A stretch of 64,000 nt of DNA, taken from positions 58,751-122,750 of the forward strand of contig UQAW01000001.1 of the NCBI GenBank assembly GCA_900539175.1, given 5' to 3'. A program made the translations under genes and the position numbers. How positions within the stretch are numbered: position 1 is the first letter of the stretch; each line of letters begins with the position of its first letter. Below are positions 28,201-37,400 of this stretch, piece by piece. The DNA is from an uncultured Lachnospiraceae bacterium (GTDB taxonomy: Bacteria; Bacillota; Clostridia; Lachnospirales; Lachnospiraceae). Under the pieces are notes generated by a model. It was not told where the DNA came from. It did no database searches and was given only the letters and a program-made list of their open reading frames with translations.

Positions 28201-31200
28201 GCATTAAGCAGGCTGTTGTTATCGTTAAGGAGAGTCGTGAACGTGAAAAGTATCTGTGTGCATTCGTTGTAGGAAGCGCTGAACTAAGCGAAGGAAAGAT
28301 CAAGGAAAAATTGTCGGAGGCTCTGCCGGAATATATGATCCCTTCACGTATTGTCATGTTGGATTCTATTCCAATGACCAATAACGGCAAGGTTGATAAG
28401 AAAAAACTTGATATGGCAGAGGTATCGGTTGACGCAGAGGTGTGTGATTTTGCACAGACGCCCGTACAGCAGCAAATAGAGACAATTTGGCAGGAGGTTC
28501 TTGATGTAAAAGAGAGGATCCCGATAGATGCGCCATATTATGAATACGGCGGAAATTCGCTTAATGCTTCAATGATCGTTGCAAGGATTAAGAAAAGATT
28601 CAGCGTTGAGCTTACCCTAAGAGAATTTTTTGCACATACCACAATTTCGGAGCAGGCTGAATACGTTGAAAAGAATCAAACGGGCAGCGGCTATGAAACA
28701 TTACTCTTTGAGGCTGTTTCAAGGGAATATTATCCGCTTTCATCTGCTCAGGAGAGAATGTATGTACTGAACGAACTGGATAGCTCTACAAATTATAATG
28801 CTACATCCGTTATAAAACTGTTGGGTAAAATAGACTGCGGTAAGATTGAAAATGTTTTTGAGAGGATTATCGGTCGCCATGATATTTTGCGGACTGCTTT
28901 TGTAAGAATCGATGGCAGCGTTAAGCAGAAGGTCATGGAGAATGTTGATTTTCGTGTGGAAATCATGGAGGCTGATTCCGAAAATGCTGATAAGGCAGTG
29001 AAATCCTGCATTCGTGTTTTCAAGCTTACCGAACCTCCGCTTATCAGGGTTTGCCTTATAAGACTGGCAGAGGAAGAGCATATTCTCGTTCTCGATCTGC
29101 ATCATATAGTTTCCGACGGTATTTCCATGAATATAATCACAGAGGAATTTTTGACTATGTATGAGGGTAGTGAGCTTGAAAAGCCGATGCTTCAATATAA
29201 GGATTACGCCGTATGGGAAAAGGAAAGCGATGACTTTCGTAAAATGCTGGATAAGCATGAGGGCTTCTGGAGAGAGCAGTTGGAAAATGGTCTGCCGACA
29301 ATACAGCTGCCTTATGACTTCAAGCGCTCTAATGTAAAGAATTCAGAAGGCTCAAGAAAATATTTTGAGCTTGCAAAAGATAAGGTCGATATTCTGAAGG
29401 AACTTGCAACGGCTAATGATGCACGTCTTTATCATGTACTGTTTTCAGCTTATTATCTGCTGCTTTATAAATTCAGCAGGCAGAATGACATCGTTATTGG
29501 TACGGCTATGGCCAATCGCAGACAGACTGAGGTCGAGAAAATGCTGGGTGTTTTTGCAAATTCACTGCCTGTTCGTTGCGATATTGACAGCAAGGTGAAA
29601 TTCACTGACTTTTTAAAGACCGTTACCGATAAACTGGATAGAGTTGAGGAAAATCAGGGGTATCCCTTTGATGAAATGGTACGCAAATTCAGCGGTCAAA
29701 GAGATATGTCAAGAAACAGTTTTTTCGATGTTTTCTTTATTATGCAGATAGTGAATGCTTTGAATATGGATATGGGTGATTTCCGTGCGGAGCCGTATCA
29801 TTACTACGGAAATACCGCAAAATTTGATCTGTTCTTGGAAGTATTTGAAATAAACGGAAAGCTTGATCTTAGTTTTGAATATTCCACAAAGCTTTTCAAG
29901 GAAAAGACGATAGATGAATTTGTTGAAGGCTATCTTGAAATTGTGGAAAAGCTGACAGAAAAGGGTATTAACGAGCTTACAGTTGACGATGTTATAAATA
30001 AAACAAACACCGAAAACAATCAGAATTTTACCATTACCTTCGATGATATGGAATGGTTTGCTGCCATTTCGGGAGACTATAATCCGCTTCATATGAATGC
30101 AGAATATGCTGCCGTTACGCCTTATGGAAAACAGGTGGTATACGGCGTGCTGGGTGCGCTTACAGCTATTGGCAAATGTATTGCTGCTTTGGGCAAACCT
30201 ATACGCATAACTTCATTGGAGGCACATTTCAGAAGTCCGCTGTTTGTAAATGAAGAGTATGATTACGTTTACGATGTAATTGGCGAAAAGGAAATCCATA
30301 TTGGAATAAATTCTCAAGGCAATGTAATGACCCTGATTACGTTGGGCTTTGATGATAAGCCCGTTAACAAGTGCATGCTCGAAACTGATCATAGCCTTGT
30401 TAACAGTAATAAGCAGGCCCTCGAGCCGTCCTCATCGGAGATAATAAGTTTTAAGGAAACAGGTGAATACACCCTTTCATTGCATCCCGGTGTTATCGAG
30501 TGCCTTGAAGAGCTTGGTATCGACAATTACGTTGTTTGTGTTATGGCTTTTACAAGCTTCCTGGTAGGTATGAAAAATCCCGGAAAGCAGGCCCTGTTTG
30601 AAAAGCTGAAAATCGATTTTGACGGTTCTGATGATTACACAAAAACCGACTATTTTATCAAAACGGTCAAGTATGATGAAAAGATTCAAAAGCTTGTAAT
30701 GAAGGGAATGCTCAATTCTGCCGATAGCTCCGCAAATGTTGTGCTTGAAAGCTATATCAGACCTGAATTGGAGTGGAGTTATGATAATTCGGTATCAATC
30801 ATTGAAGGCAGCGCACTTTCAAAATGTTCGGAATTTTCAGGCAAAAACGTTCTTGTTCTTGGCGGAAGCCGAGGTCTTGGTGCTGATCTTGCATTGCAGG
30901 CAGCGTCACTGGGAGGAAATATCTTTATAAATTACGGACATAATAAAGCTTTTGCAGATCATATTGTAGATGAGATAAAAGCAAAGGGGTGTACAGTGGC
31001 GGCTTTTTGCGCCGATATAAGCATCTTTGAGGAGGTTCAAGGATTGTATGCGGATATTATTGCTGAATACGGTAGGATTGATGTGGTTATAAATTGTGCT
31101 TATCCGCATATCGAAAATGACAGGATCGATGATTTTGATTTCAGCAACTTCGGGGAAAGAGTTGAAAAGCCGCTCAGAATGACATTGAATACGTTGAGGA

Positions 31201-34200
31201 CCTTTGCTCCCGAATTGAATAAAAACAAGGGCAGATATATATGTATTTCTTCCGTTTGGGCAGAGCAGATAGAGCCCGATTATTTCAGTTATAGCATTGC
31301 GAAGGCGGCAATTGAAAAAACGGTTCTGCATTTTGACAAGAAATATTCAAATATAAAATTTTCGGTAATGCGTCCTTCAAAATTTCTTTCGAATCAGAAT
31401 TGTACTAATATTATGCAGGGCTATCTTTGTCCGTCAAGAGTTGTTTCGGCGGATATACTTGAAGAGATACGCAAATCATTCGATAAAAAGCTTATTATCT
31501 CAAACATCGGCAGCGAGCTTTTGCTGGAGCAGGGCAATGAGAGCAGAAAAACCGTAAATACAGTCATTTGCTCAACTTTTACAGCGGATATTTACAGTGC
31601 GTATATTGAAAGATGGCTTGACATTAACGGCATAGATTCACATATTGAAATTACACCGTATAATCAGGTTTTCCAACAGCTTCTTGAAGAGGGCAGCTTG
31701 CTGAGAACAAATAACGGCGTAAGTATTCTGCTGATCCGCTTTGAGGATTGGATTGGCGAATTTGAAACAGACGAAAAGGTGATAGAGGTTCTCAATCAGC
31801 ATTTTAACAGATTGATAAAAAGCATGATACAGATTAGTTTCCGTTCTACTGTTATAATTGGCGTATTTAAGGCTGATTACAGCGGTAGACTGTCAAAATC
31901 AGCAGCAGAGCATATCGAGACGCTTTATGAAAACCTTGAGGCAGGTCTTGCAGGCAGGGATAATATCTATTTCGTTGATCTGACAAATACCGGAAACTAC
32001 GGCGTTTTGAGGGAATACGATGATGAGAAATACAGAGAGGCGAAGATTCCTTTCACATCCGAATGTACTGCAGCCATGGGTACCGAGCTTGCAAGAAAAA
32101 TCGTAGATCTTTATATGCCGCAATGCAAGGTGATCGTTTTGGATTGCGACAATACCTTGTGGCAGGGCATCATCGGTGAGGACGGGATCAACGGCATAAA
32201 AATTACCGAGGAATACCGCTTCCTTCAAGAATTTATGAAAAAACAGTATGAGAATGGCAGACTTTTGGCAATTTGCAGCAAAAACAACAGTGAGATCTTA
32301 ATACCGGCTTTTGATATGGATGAAATGCTCCTGAAAAAGGAGATGTTCGTTGATATTACGGCTAACTGGAATCCCAAGTATTTGAATATAAGAAATCTTG
32401 CGAAAAAGCTTAATCTTGCACTTGACAGCTTTGCATTTATTGATGACGATTATTTTGAATGCAGACAAATGGCAGAAAATTGCCCTGAAGTGTTCACTCT
32501 TCAGCTGCCTGAAAATAAGTCGGAGATCCGTGCGCTGCTGGAAAAGGTATGGCTGTTTGACTGCAATAAAACTACCGATGAGGATAAAGAGCGCACCCGC
32601 ATGTATCAGGATTCCATTAAGAGACAGGGCTTTATGAATGAGACGGGATCGTTGGATGATTTCTTGAAAAATCTTCACATCAAGGTCAATATAAGTGAAA
32701 TTGATGAGCAGGATATGGAGCGTGCTTCGCAGATGACGTACAGAACAAATCAGTTTAATTTGAGTACAATAAGGCGTACAGTAAGCGAACTGAAAGAAAT
32801 AATCCACAGAGAAAACTATATTTGCAGAAAGATCACCGTTAGTGACGATTTCGGTTCGTATGGAATCTCAGGACTCATTATTGGCGAGATATCAGGCGAG
32901 AAAATGGCAATAGATACACTGCTTCTCAGCTGCAGAGTTCTCGGAAAAAATGTGGAAGACTGCATCTTATCGGGAATAAAAAAGATCTGCGAATGCAATA
33001 ATGTTGACAGGATAGAAGCCGAATACATAACTACTGCACGAAACAGCATGGTTGCCGAATTCTTAAATAGAAACGGTTGGAATAAGCAGCGTGAGGGCCA
33101 GAAAAAAATATTGTTTTCAATCAGTACATCCGACATTGAAGACTGCCCGAAATATATCGAGATTTCCTTTGAAACAGAGAAAAATAAGGCTGAAGGAATG
33201 CTTATAAAATTAAATCATATCGGCTTGGCTGTGCGTGATTTCAACGGAGCCGAAGAGCTTTTTAGAGCTATGGGTTATTCAAAGGGAGCTGTTTATCAGC
33301 AGATTAACCAGAAATCTGAGCTTTGTATTTTCAGCAGAAATGGCTACGATGATATTGAATTTGTTAAGCCTATAGATCCTGGTTCACCTACAGTTGCTAT
33401 TCTTAACGACGAAAAGATGAAATTTTATCATCTTTGCTATGAGATTGAAAGTATCGGAAAATTCCTTGAAAGCATGAGAAAGAACGGATTGAAATACAGC
33501 ATGGTAAGCAACGCAAAGGCTACGGATATATTTAATGGAAACCCCGTTGCATTTATCTATGTGGAAAATATTGGTTTGATCGAGCTTTTAGAAAATAAGA
33601 ATATTGAAATCCTCGGTACTACGAAAAAGGATATTATCAAGCTTTGTATTAGTGACAGAAAAAATGCCGAAAAATTCTTTGAATTTATAGGCTACAAAAA
33701 GGTGAGCTGTAAATCCTATATAGATAGGGAATGTATAATCTTTAGCAAGAAATATGAAGCTGATATTGAAGCTTCCGTTATGAAAAACGAAGATCATTCA
33801 AACGGAAAAAATTATATTGAAAATGTTATGTTTTTGGATTACGGTAAAATGGTGAATCGTTTCGAAGAGCACGGCTACGATCTGGTACAGACAGTTGGCA
33901 ACGCTTCAATGATCGACGGTATTTCTGTTTTAAGCTTCGATTGTATCAAGAACTCGGAGACTCAAAAAGCCAGTTATAATTGGAATGTTATAAGAAATCA
34001 AAAGCACCAAAATTATGTTATGCCTCTCTTGTATAACAGCGCCGAAAAAATATTGGAGCTTATTAATAAAAGAGCGGAAAAAACAGTGAAAAATACGGGT
34101 GCTCCCGTAGTTTCGACTGTCGGAAGCGATGTTGAAAAAATGCTTATTTCAATTTGGTGTGATGTTTTGAAGGTGAATGAGCAGGATGTGGATACTTCCC

Positions 34201-34454
34201 AGAATTTCTTCTCAAGAGGCGGAAATTCATTTGCTCTTATCGAGATGAACAGCCGATTGAAGGATGAGCTAGATATCGATATTGAATTGATAAAGCTTTT
34301 TGAATATCCTACAATAAAGGCTCTTGCTGCATATATCGAAAGTATTCGTGCGCCTAAAGAAACGGCAAATACAGAAGAATCAGAACAGGATAAAGACCTT
34401 AAGAAAAGAAAGGATACAGTGAAAAAAACACTGCTTGCGTTACGAAGGAGATAG
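22284..34454 (+). CDS. Giant NRPS: C-A(Ser)-PCP-C-A-PCP-C-[MaoC-SDR-FkbH-VOC]-PCP
   Basis: The TTG at 22284 follows AGGAGG with 9 nt spacing, giving 4056 residues; the frame is open 16 codons further up without a site. Module 1: C (HHIILDG 148), A (YIIYTSGTTG 607; specificity residues read by eye D-V-W-H-F-S-L-I, as for Ser), PCP (GGDSI, Ser1009). Module 2: C (HHAILDG 1218), A (1692; D-L-Y-D-F-S-L-I-W, between Cys and Gly codes), PCP (Ser2092). Module 3: C (HHIVSDG 2273) but no A domain. Instead come a MaoC-type double hotdog (Asp2598, His2603 in SGDYNPLH), an SDR (GGSRGLG 2860, Tyr3003-Lys3007), FkbH (DCDNTLW 3287, Cys3550) and a VOC/epimerase-like domain (His3645), then PCP (Ser3982). The third module could build a glycerate-derived hydroxy acid in place and esterify it. 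Confidence 0.93.
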   Translation: MSVGKIKKSDIEDIVEINPVQEGMLFYYLEDPESNRYFEQLCLELEGEIDSKKIKAAWEKVLENNKALRSVFRWSGLEQPIQIMLKKADLNFLEYDFSQIKNENALKEKCEALILQDRENRFSIDNIPFRITFCKKSERECLLIISNHHIILDGWSTGVILKQFISFYNDEKYSVGKQIFKLSEYADYMRCYNRTDGIAYWRNYLSNIDSPTLLECKNDAKGVNENCSVKINRSRINDFICVNRVTMAEFFYLAWAMLLRSYVNCNDVVFGTTISGRNIAVPGIDKVAGLFINTLPIRVNVADDGSLGELFGNVRKSLIDRQEYELIAQSEINQALKWDTSEPMYDSIVVVENYPLDKTVGEGGKLCLRDYSIFEKTNYNITVNIAEKSEFIEINILYNNEKFDDPYIKNMLEHFVNIIENIVKCGFSEKCVNVEMLSEAEKKRIIEEFNDTACSYHSDSCIHFEFEKNVEKYPERCAVKYDGKSLSYRELNNIVNYCAHNLRTAGVTRNSIVGILFERSFDMIIAILAVLKAGGAYMPISHDVPEERLHYMIENSGVENIMTVSAFDQKFKSQPALNIIDLDKMAYGGSAVYENPVHINEMHDLVYIIYTSGTTGNPKGVMVEHHSLMNRIGWMDKVYPIGTEDTVLQKTPYTFDVSVWELLWWSQKGACLYFMKQGEEKNPEKILDAVFENNITVMHFVPAMFSVFIEYLEDSEASAEKMAGLKRIFTSGEALNANQVNRFYKLNDKADIVNLYGPTEATIDVSVYHCSRGKTYTSVPIGKPIDNTKLFIVNSAHNIQPIGVAGELCICGVNLARGYLNRTELTEEKFRSSSRDINERFYKTGDVARLLPDGNIEYLGRCDDQVKIRGLRIELGEIENIIGKFDSISEVAAAVKKSRSGDNQIVAYYVPKAPATAVDINELKAFMLRYSPEYMIPAYFVKIDEMPKSANGKISRKELLKLKLDTESNVEYKAPETEIQIKIAEVWRALIDIEEFGIYDNFFMIGGDSIRAIRLVSKLNKVFGVNISISDLYHNSTISDLEELIVNFSENSEAAVRRRVSEELEESGKEFLSMRADTENIEDIFPLTDIQNGMLIYYLKDDKKDVYFEQFVFEAKYKDFDSQKYKRALEFMAEENPILRTAFDMDEYLQPVQIVYKNYEIDYNCVRFNDENSAKKYIEKLLDEDKARKFDITKDEKLWRFMVVSINDEFEYFIMTCHHAILDGWSVNYMMAAIHERYLKLLSGEGYIPQQLGITYKDALIDEMVEKRNENHRKFWHDELSGYSRLNLNVRYNHDRPEKVDRITKVRKFDDKLYDKLKSAAKSMKTSVKNICFGAYIYILHMMSGQNDFVVGFLTNNRTVHENGDKVLGCYLNTVPVRVKIPYGISWAEFQKQVDSKLLNVKKHERMSLFEISQVVHEKGSDNLFFDTLYNFMDFSMIKDLDTDDLVNSSVRYEGHQDTNTLFDFMLDVSMGQMKLTLRYTTSVLGSGSDEYIFAYFKNILECCISECDNIMKIENVLSKNEKYLLTEKFNDTDAAYDEKITLHQLFEKNAVLHSENNAIIYSDGSTVTYDALNKNSNRLANMLRENKVERNEFVAVIMERSPQMVETIMGILKSGAAYLPIEPYTPNARIKTMLESACATKIITCDSLMDRMLEITADMNMEMVKSISDPSIAGCSEENPENVNESTDIAYVIFTSGTTGTPKGVYVNHKTVVNVLEWVKKNYNINENDKLIFVTSICFDLSVYDMFGMLSAGATLRLTDSDELQEPERLLQIINEENITFWDSAPQALMRLVPFMADMTEKNSSLRLVFLSGDWIPVSLPDELKDKFENVRVVSLGGATEATIWSNYYNIDKIGSTWQSIPYGQPMQNARYYVLDDNLCVRPMGTPGELYIGGINGNCLALGYINDKKLTDSKFVSSPFNENERLYKTGDSARWYENGILEFLGRLDYQVKIHGYRIETEEIKYQILQIDSIKQAVVIVKESREREKYLCAFVVGSAELSEGKIKEKLSEALPEYMIPSRIVMLDSIPMTNNGKVDKKKLDMAEVSVDAEVCDFAQTPVQQQIETIWQEVLDVKERIPIDAPYYEYGGNSLNASMIVARIKKRFSVELTLREFFAHTTISEQAEYVEKNQTGSGYETLLFEAVSREYYPLSSAQERMYVLNELDSSTNYNATSVIKLLGKIDCGKIENVFERIIGRHDILRTAFVRIDGSVKQKVMENVDFRVEIMEADSENADKAVKSCIRVFKLTEPPLIRVCLIRLAEEEHILVLDLHHIVSDGISMNIITEEFLTMYEGSELEKPMLQYKDYAVWEKESDDFRKMLDKHEGFWREQLENGLPTIQLPYDFKRSNVKNSEGSRKYFELAKDKVDILKELATANDARLYHVLFSAYYLLLYKFSRQNDIVIGTAMANRRQTEVEKMLGVFANSLPVRCDIDSKVKFTDFLKTVTDKLDRVEENQGYPFDEMVRKFSGQRDMSRNSFFDVFFIMQIVNALNMDMGDFRAEPYHYYGNTAKFDLFLEVFEINGKLDLSFEYSTKLFKEKTIDEFVEGYLEIVEKLTEKGINELTVDDVINKTNTENNQNFTITFDDMEWFAAISGDYNPLHMNAEYAAVTPYGKQVVYGVLGALTAIGKCIAALGKPIRITSLEAHFRSPLFVNEEYDYVYDVIGEKEIHIGINSQGNVMTLITLGFDDKPVNKCMLETDHSLVNSNKQALEPSSSEIISFKETGEYTLSLHPGVIECLEELGIDNYVVCVMAFTSFLVGMKNPGKQALFEKLKIDFDGSDDYTKTDYFIKTVKYDEKIQKLVMKGMLNSADSSANVVLESYIRPELEWSYDNSVSIIEGSALSKCSEFSGKNVLVLGGSRGLGADLALQAASLGGNIFINYGHNKAFADHIVDEIKAKGCTVAAFCADISIFEEVQGLYADIIAEYGRIDVVINCAYPHIENDRIDDFDFSNFGERVEKPLRMTLNTLRTFAPELNKNKGRYICISSVWAEQIEPDYFSYSIAKAAIEKTVLHFDKKYSNIKFSVMRPSKFLSNQNCTNIMQGYLCPSRVVSADILEEIRKSFDKKLIISNIGSELLLEQGNESRKTVNTVICSTFTADIYSAYIERWLDINGIDSHIEITPYNQVFQQLLEEGSLLRTNNGVSILLIRFEDWIGEFETDEKVIEVLNQHFNRLIKSMIQISFRSTVIIGVFKADYSGRLSKSAAEHIETLYENLEAGLAGRDNIYFVDLTNTGNYGVLREYDDEKYREAKIPFTSECTAAMGTELARKIVDLYMPQCKVIVLDCDNTLWQGIIGEDGINGIKITEEYRFLQEFMKKQYENGRLLAICSKNNSEILIPAFDMDEMLLKKEMFVDITANWNPKYLNIRNLAKKLNLALDSFAFIDDDYFECRQMAENCPEVFTLQLPENKSEIRALLEKVWLFDCNKTTDEDKERTRMYQDSIKRQGFMNETGSLDDFLKNLHIKVNISEIDEQDMERASQMTYRTNQFNLSTIRRTVSELKEIIHRENYICRKITVSDDFGSYGISGLIIGEISGEKMAIDTLLLSCRVLGKNVEDCILSGIKKICECNNVDRIEAEYITTARNSMVAEFLNRNGWNKQREGQKKILFSISTSDIEDCPKYIEISFETEKNKAEGMLIKLNHIGLAVRDFNGAEELFRAMGYSKGAVYQQINQKSELCIFSRNGYDDIEFVKPIDPGSPTVAILNDEKMKFYHLCYEIESIGKFLESMRKNGLKYSMVSNAKATDIFNGNPVAFIYVENIGLIELLENKNIEILGTTKKDIIKLCISDRKNAEKFFEFIGYKKVSCKSYIDRECIIFSKKYEADIEASVMKNEDHSNGKNYIENVMFLDYGKMVNRFEEHGYDLVQTVGNASMIDGISVLSFDCIKNSETQKASYNWNVIRNQKHQNYVMPLLYNSAEKILELINKRAEKTVKNTGAPVVSTVGSDVEKMLISIWCDVLKVNEQDVDTSQNFFSRGGNSFALIEMNSRLKDELDIDIELIKLFEYPTIKALAAYIESIRAPKETANTEESEQDKDLKKRKDTVKKTLLALRRR

Positions 34455-34455
34455 A

Positions 34456-37400
34456 ATGGATACAAACAATTTGACTGGATTGGAAGTTGCAGTTATTGGA
34501 ATTGCAGGAAGATTCCCCGGGGCAAAGGATATTGACAGCCTTTGGCAGAGCCTTGTTGACGGTAAAGAATTAATTACCTTTTTCTCTGATAATGAATTGG
34601 AAAATGAAGGCATAGAGCACGACCTGCTTATTAAGGATAATTACGTTAAAGCTAAAGGCGTTATTGACAACGCCGAAAAATTTGACAGCAAGTATTTCGG
34701 GTATAAGCCCAAAGAGGTACAGATGATGGATCCGCAGATCAGAATGATGCACTTATGCGTTAACGATTCATTGGAAAACGCGGGATATTGTTCGCACAAA
34801 TACGATGGCAAGATAGGTTGCTTTATCGGTGCAAATCCTAATTATAACTGGGAATATGCCGTAAGAAATTCAAGCTTTATCAGTGAAGAGGAAATTCCTT
34901 CCGCAAGCATTCTTGCGAATAAGGATTTTATTTCAACGATTATTGCATATAACCTTGATCTGAAGGGGCCGTGTGTAACCTTGGATTGCGCTTGTTCAAC
35001 TTCACTGGTTGCTGTCGACGAGGCTGTAAAACAGCTTCTCACCGGTGCTTGTGATATGGCGGTTGCAGGCGCTTGCGCTATGGATTCCCCTATTAAAACA
35101 GGCTATGAGTATCAGGTAAGTTCCATAGTTTCTCCCGACGGTCATTGTAGACCCTTTGACAAGGACGCCTGTGGTACGCTTAACAGTGAAGGTGCAGCAG
35201 CTGTTGTGCTGAAACGTTTGGAGGACGCCATAGAGGATGGCGATAAAATCTACGCTGTTATCAAGGGAAGTGCCGTTAATAACGATGGAAGCAGTAAGGT
35301 TGGCTATACCGCACCAAGCGTGCAGGGTCAATGTGATGTTATACAGTCGGCATTGAATATGGCTGAAATACACAGCGATGAGCTTTCCTATATTGAAACT
35401 CACGGAACTGCAACGCCCCTTGGCGATATGGTGGAAATAGAAGCTCTTACTCAGGCTTTTGCTTCCGATAAAAAACAGTTTTGTAGGATAGGTTCAATAA
35501 AATCAAATATCGGTCATCTCAGTACAGCCGCAGGTATTACGGGTTTTATAAAAGCCGTACTCTGTGTTGCAAACAGAATGATTCCGCCCAGCATAAATTA
35601 CAAAGAGGATAATCCCAATATACATTTTGAAAGAACACCTTTTAAAGTTAATTCCAGCCTCTATCATTATGACAGCGATGCAGATGATATCTATGTTTTG
35701 GTTAGCTCATTCGGTATCGGAGGTACCAATGCTTGCGCTGTTCTTACCGATGCACCCAAGGATGAAGAAGCGAGCTTAAGCAGGGATATACCGCTTGTTT
35801 TTCCGCTTTCGGGAACTTCAACCGATAATCTTAATAAGAATATTGCAGCGTTCGGCAACTATATAGATTTGCAACACACCGAGGATTTAGAGGATATTGC
35901 GTACGGACTTGCTTATGGAAAAAAAGATCTTAAATACAGAGCTGCAATCGTTGCAGATAAAAAAACAAATGCAAAAGCTGTTATCAATAAATACCTGAGT
36001 AACGGCAGTGATGATGACTTGCAGGTCAATACTGTTCCAAACGGCGAAACGGAAGTTGTTTTCATGTTCGGCGGACAGGGGAATCAATATTTTGGCATGG
36101 CTCGTGATCTGTATTTTAAGCAGCCGATTTTCAGACAGTATCTTGACAAATGTTTCAGATATATCGAGAGTAGGATCGGCGTTAAAATGCAGGAAATTTT
36201 GTATGGCGAAAATGTGGATGGCGAAATAATAAATGAGACATTTTATTGTCAGCTTGCGGTTTTCTCGCTGGATTATGCTATGGCATGCTTTCTTATCGAT
36301 TCCAACGTTAAGCCTTCGGCTGTTATAGGGCACAGCCTGGGTGAATATGTAGCAGCTTGCATTGTGGGGATTTTTTCCGTTGAGGATGCGTTGGATATTG
36401 TTATAAAACGTGCAGAGCTTATGCAAAAGCTTGAACGTGGGAAAATGGTTTCCGTTATTTTGGATGATGAAAATATTGAGGACTATATCACGGATGATGT
36501 TTGTATTTCGGTAAGAAATGGAAAAAATAACTATGTTCTAGCAGGCAAGCCTGATGCGGTCGAAGTACTGAAGGAAAGACTCCATGAGGATGAGATCAGA
36601 TACCGTGAATTGAGAACCTCTCACGCTTTTCATTCATACATGGTAGAACCGATTTTAGATGAATTTTACATTTTTATCTCAAATATAAAAATGAATAGGC
36701 CCAAAATAAAAATGATCTCAAATATTACAGGTGATTGGGTAAACGAAAATGACATAATAAAGCCTGATTACTGGATAAAGCATTTGAGGGGTACGGTGAG
36801 ATTCTACGAGGGTATCAATACGCTGCTTAAGCTTGAAAAGGCTGCTTTTATAGAGGTCGGTCCGGGAAATACTCTGACGACTTATATTATTCGCAACGAC
36901 AAAAAAGTCGACGGGATTTATGCAATAAATACTATAAGAAATCGCAATTTCGTTTGTGATGATGTGATCTATTTATACAGAAAAATGGGTGCGCTTTGGA
37001 CTCTTGGACTGAATATTAATTTTGCTCTTACATATAGAAAGAAAATCCATAAAAAGGTTCACCTGCCTGCTCATGTTTACGAGCTTGAAAGATTTTATGA
37101 CATTTACGATAACATAATTATTTCCAAAGAGTGCCGCAGTGCAGCGAAAGTGTCGAAAAGTATGATATATATTCCAAGTTGGGAGAAACAGGAAAATTTA
37201 AGCATTAAGGTTGTCGACAGAGATTGTGTTTTCGTTGGAAATCACACGGAAATGAGCAAAAAACTACAGCATATCCTCTCCGGCAGCATGTCGAAGCTCA
37301 ATATCATTTCGGATTTGGAGCAGCTTAAGGATATTGATTGCGGCGAGTGCCTGAAGGCAGTCTATTTCTGCAATTATGAACAGGAAAGCGTTGACGGTGA

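Noticed and set aside
27350..28600. Second adenylation domain as a firm Cys module leading to a thiazoline
   Set aside because: The pocket residue at the 278 position is Asp rather than Asn, and the upstream domain is a standard HHxxxDG condensation domain, not a heterocyclization domain (DxxxxD).
30036..31550. MaoC and SDR segments as separate genes or an assembly fusion
   Set aside because: The frame is continuous from the NRPS start to the final carrier domain with no start site, stop or frame change between domains, and each domain keeps its catalytic residues.
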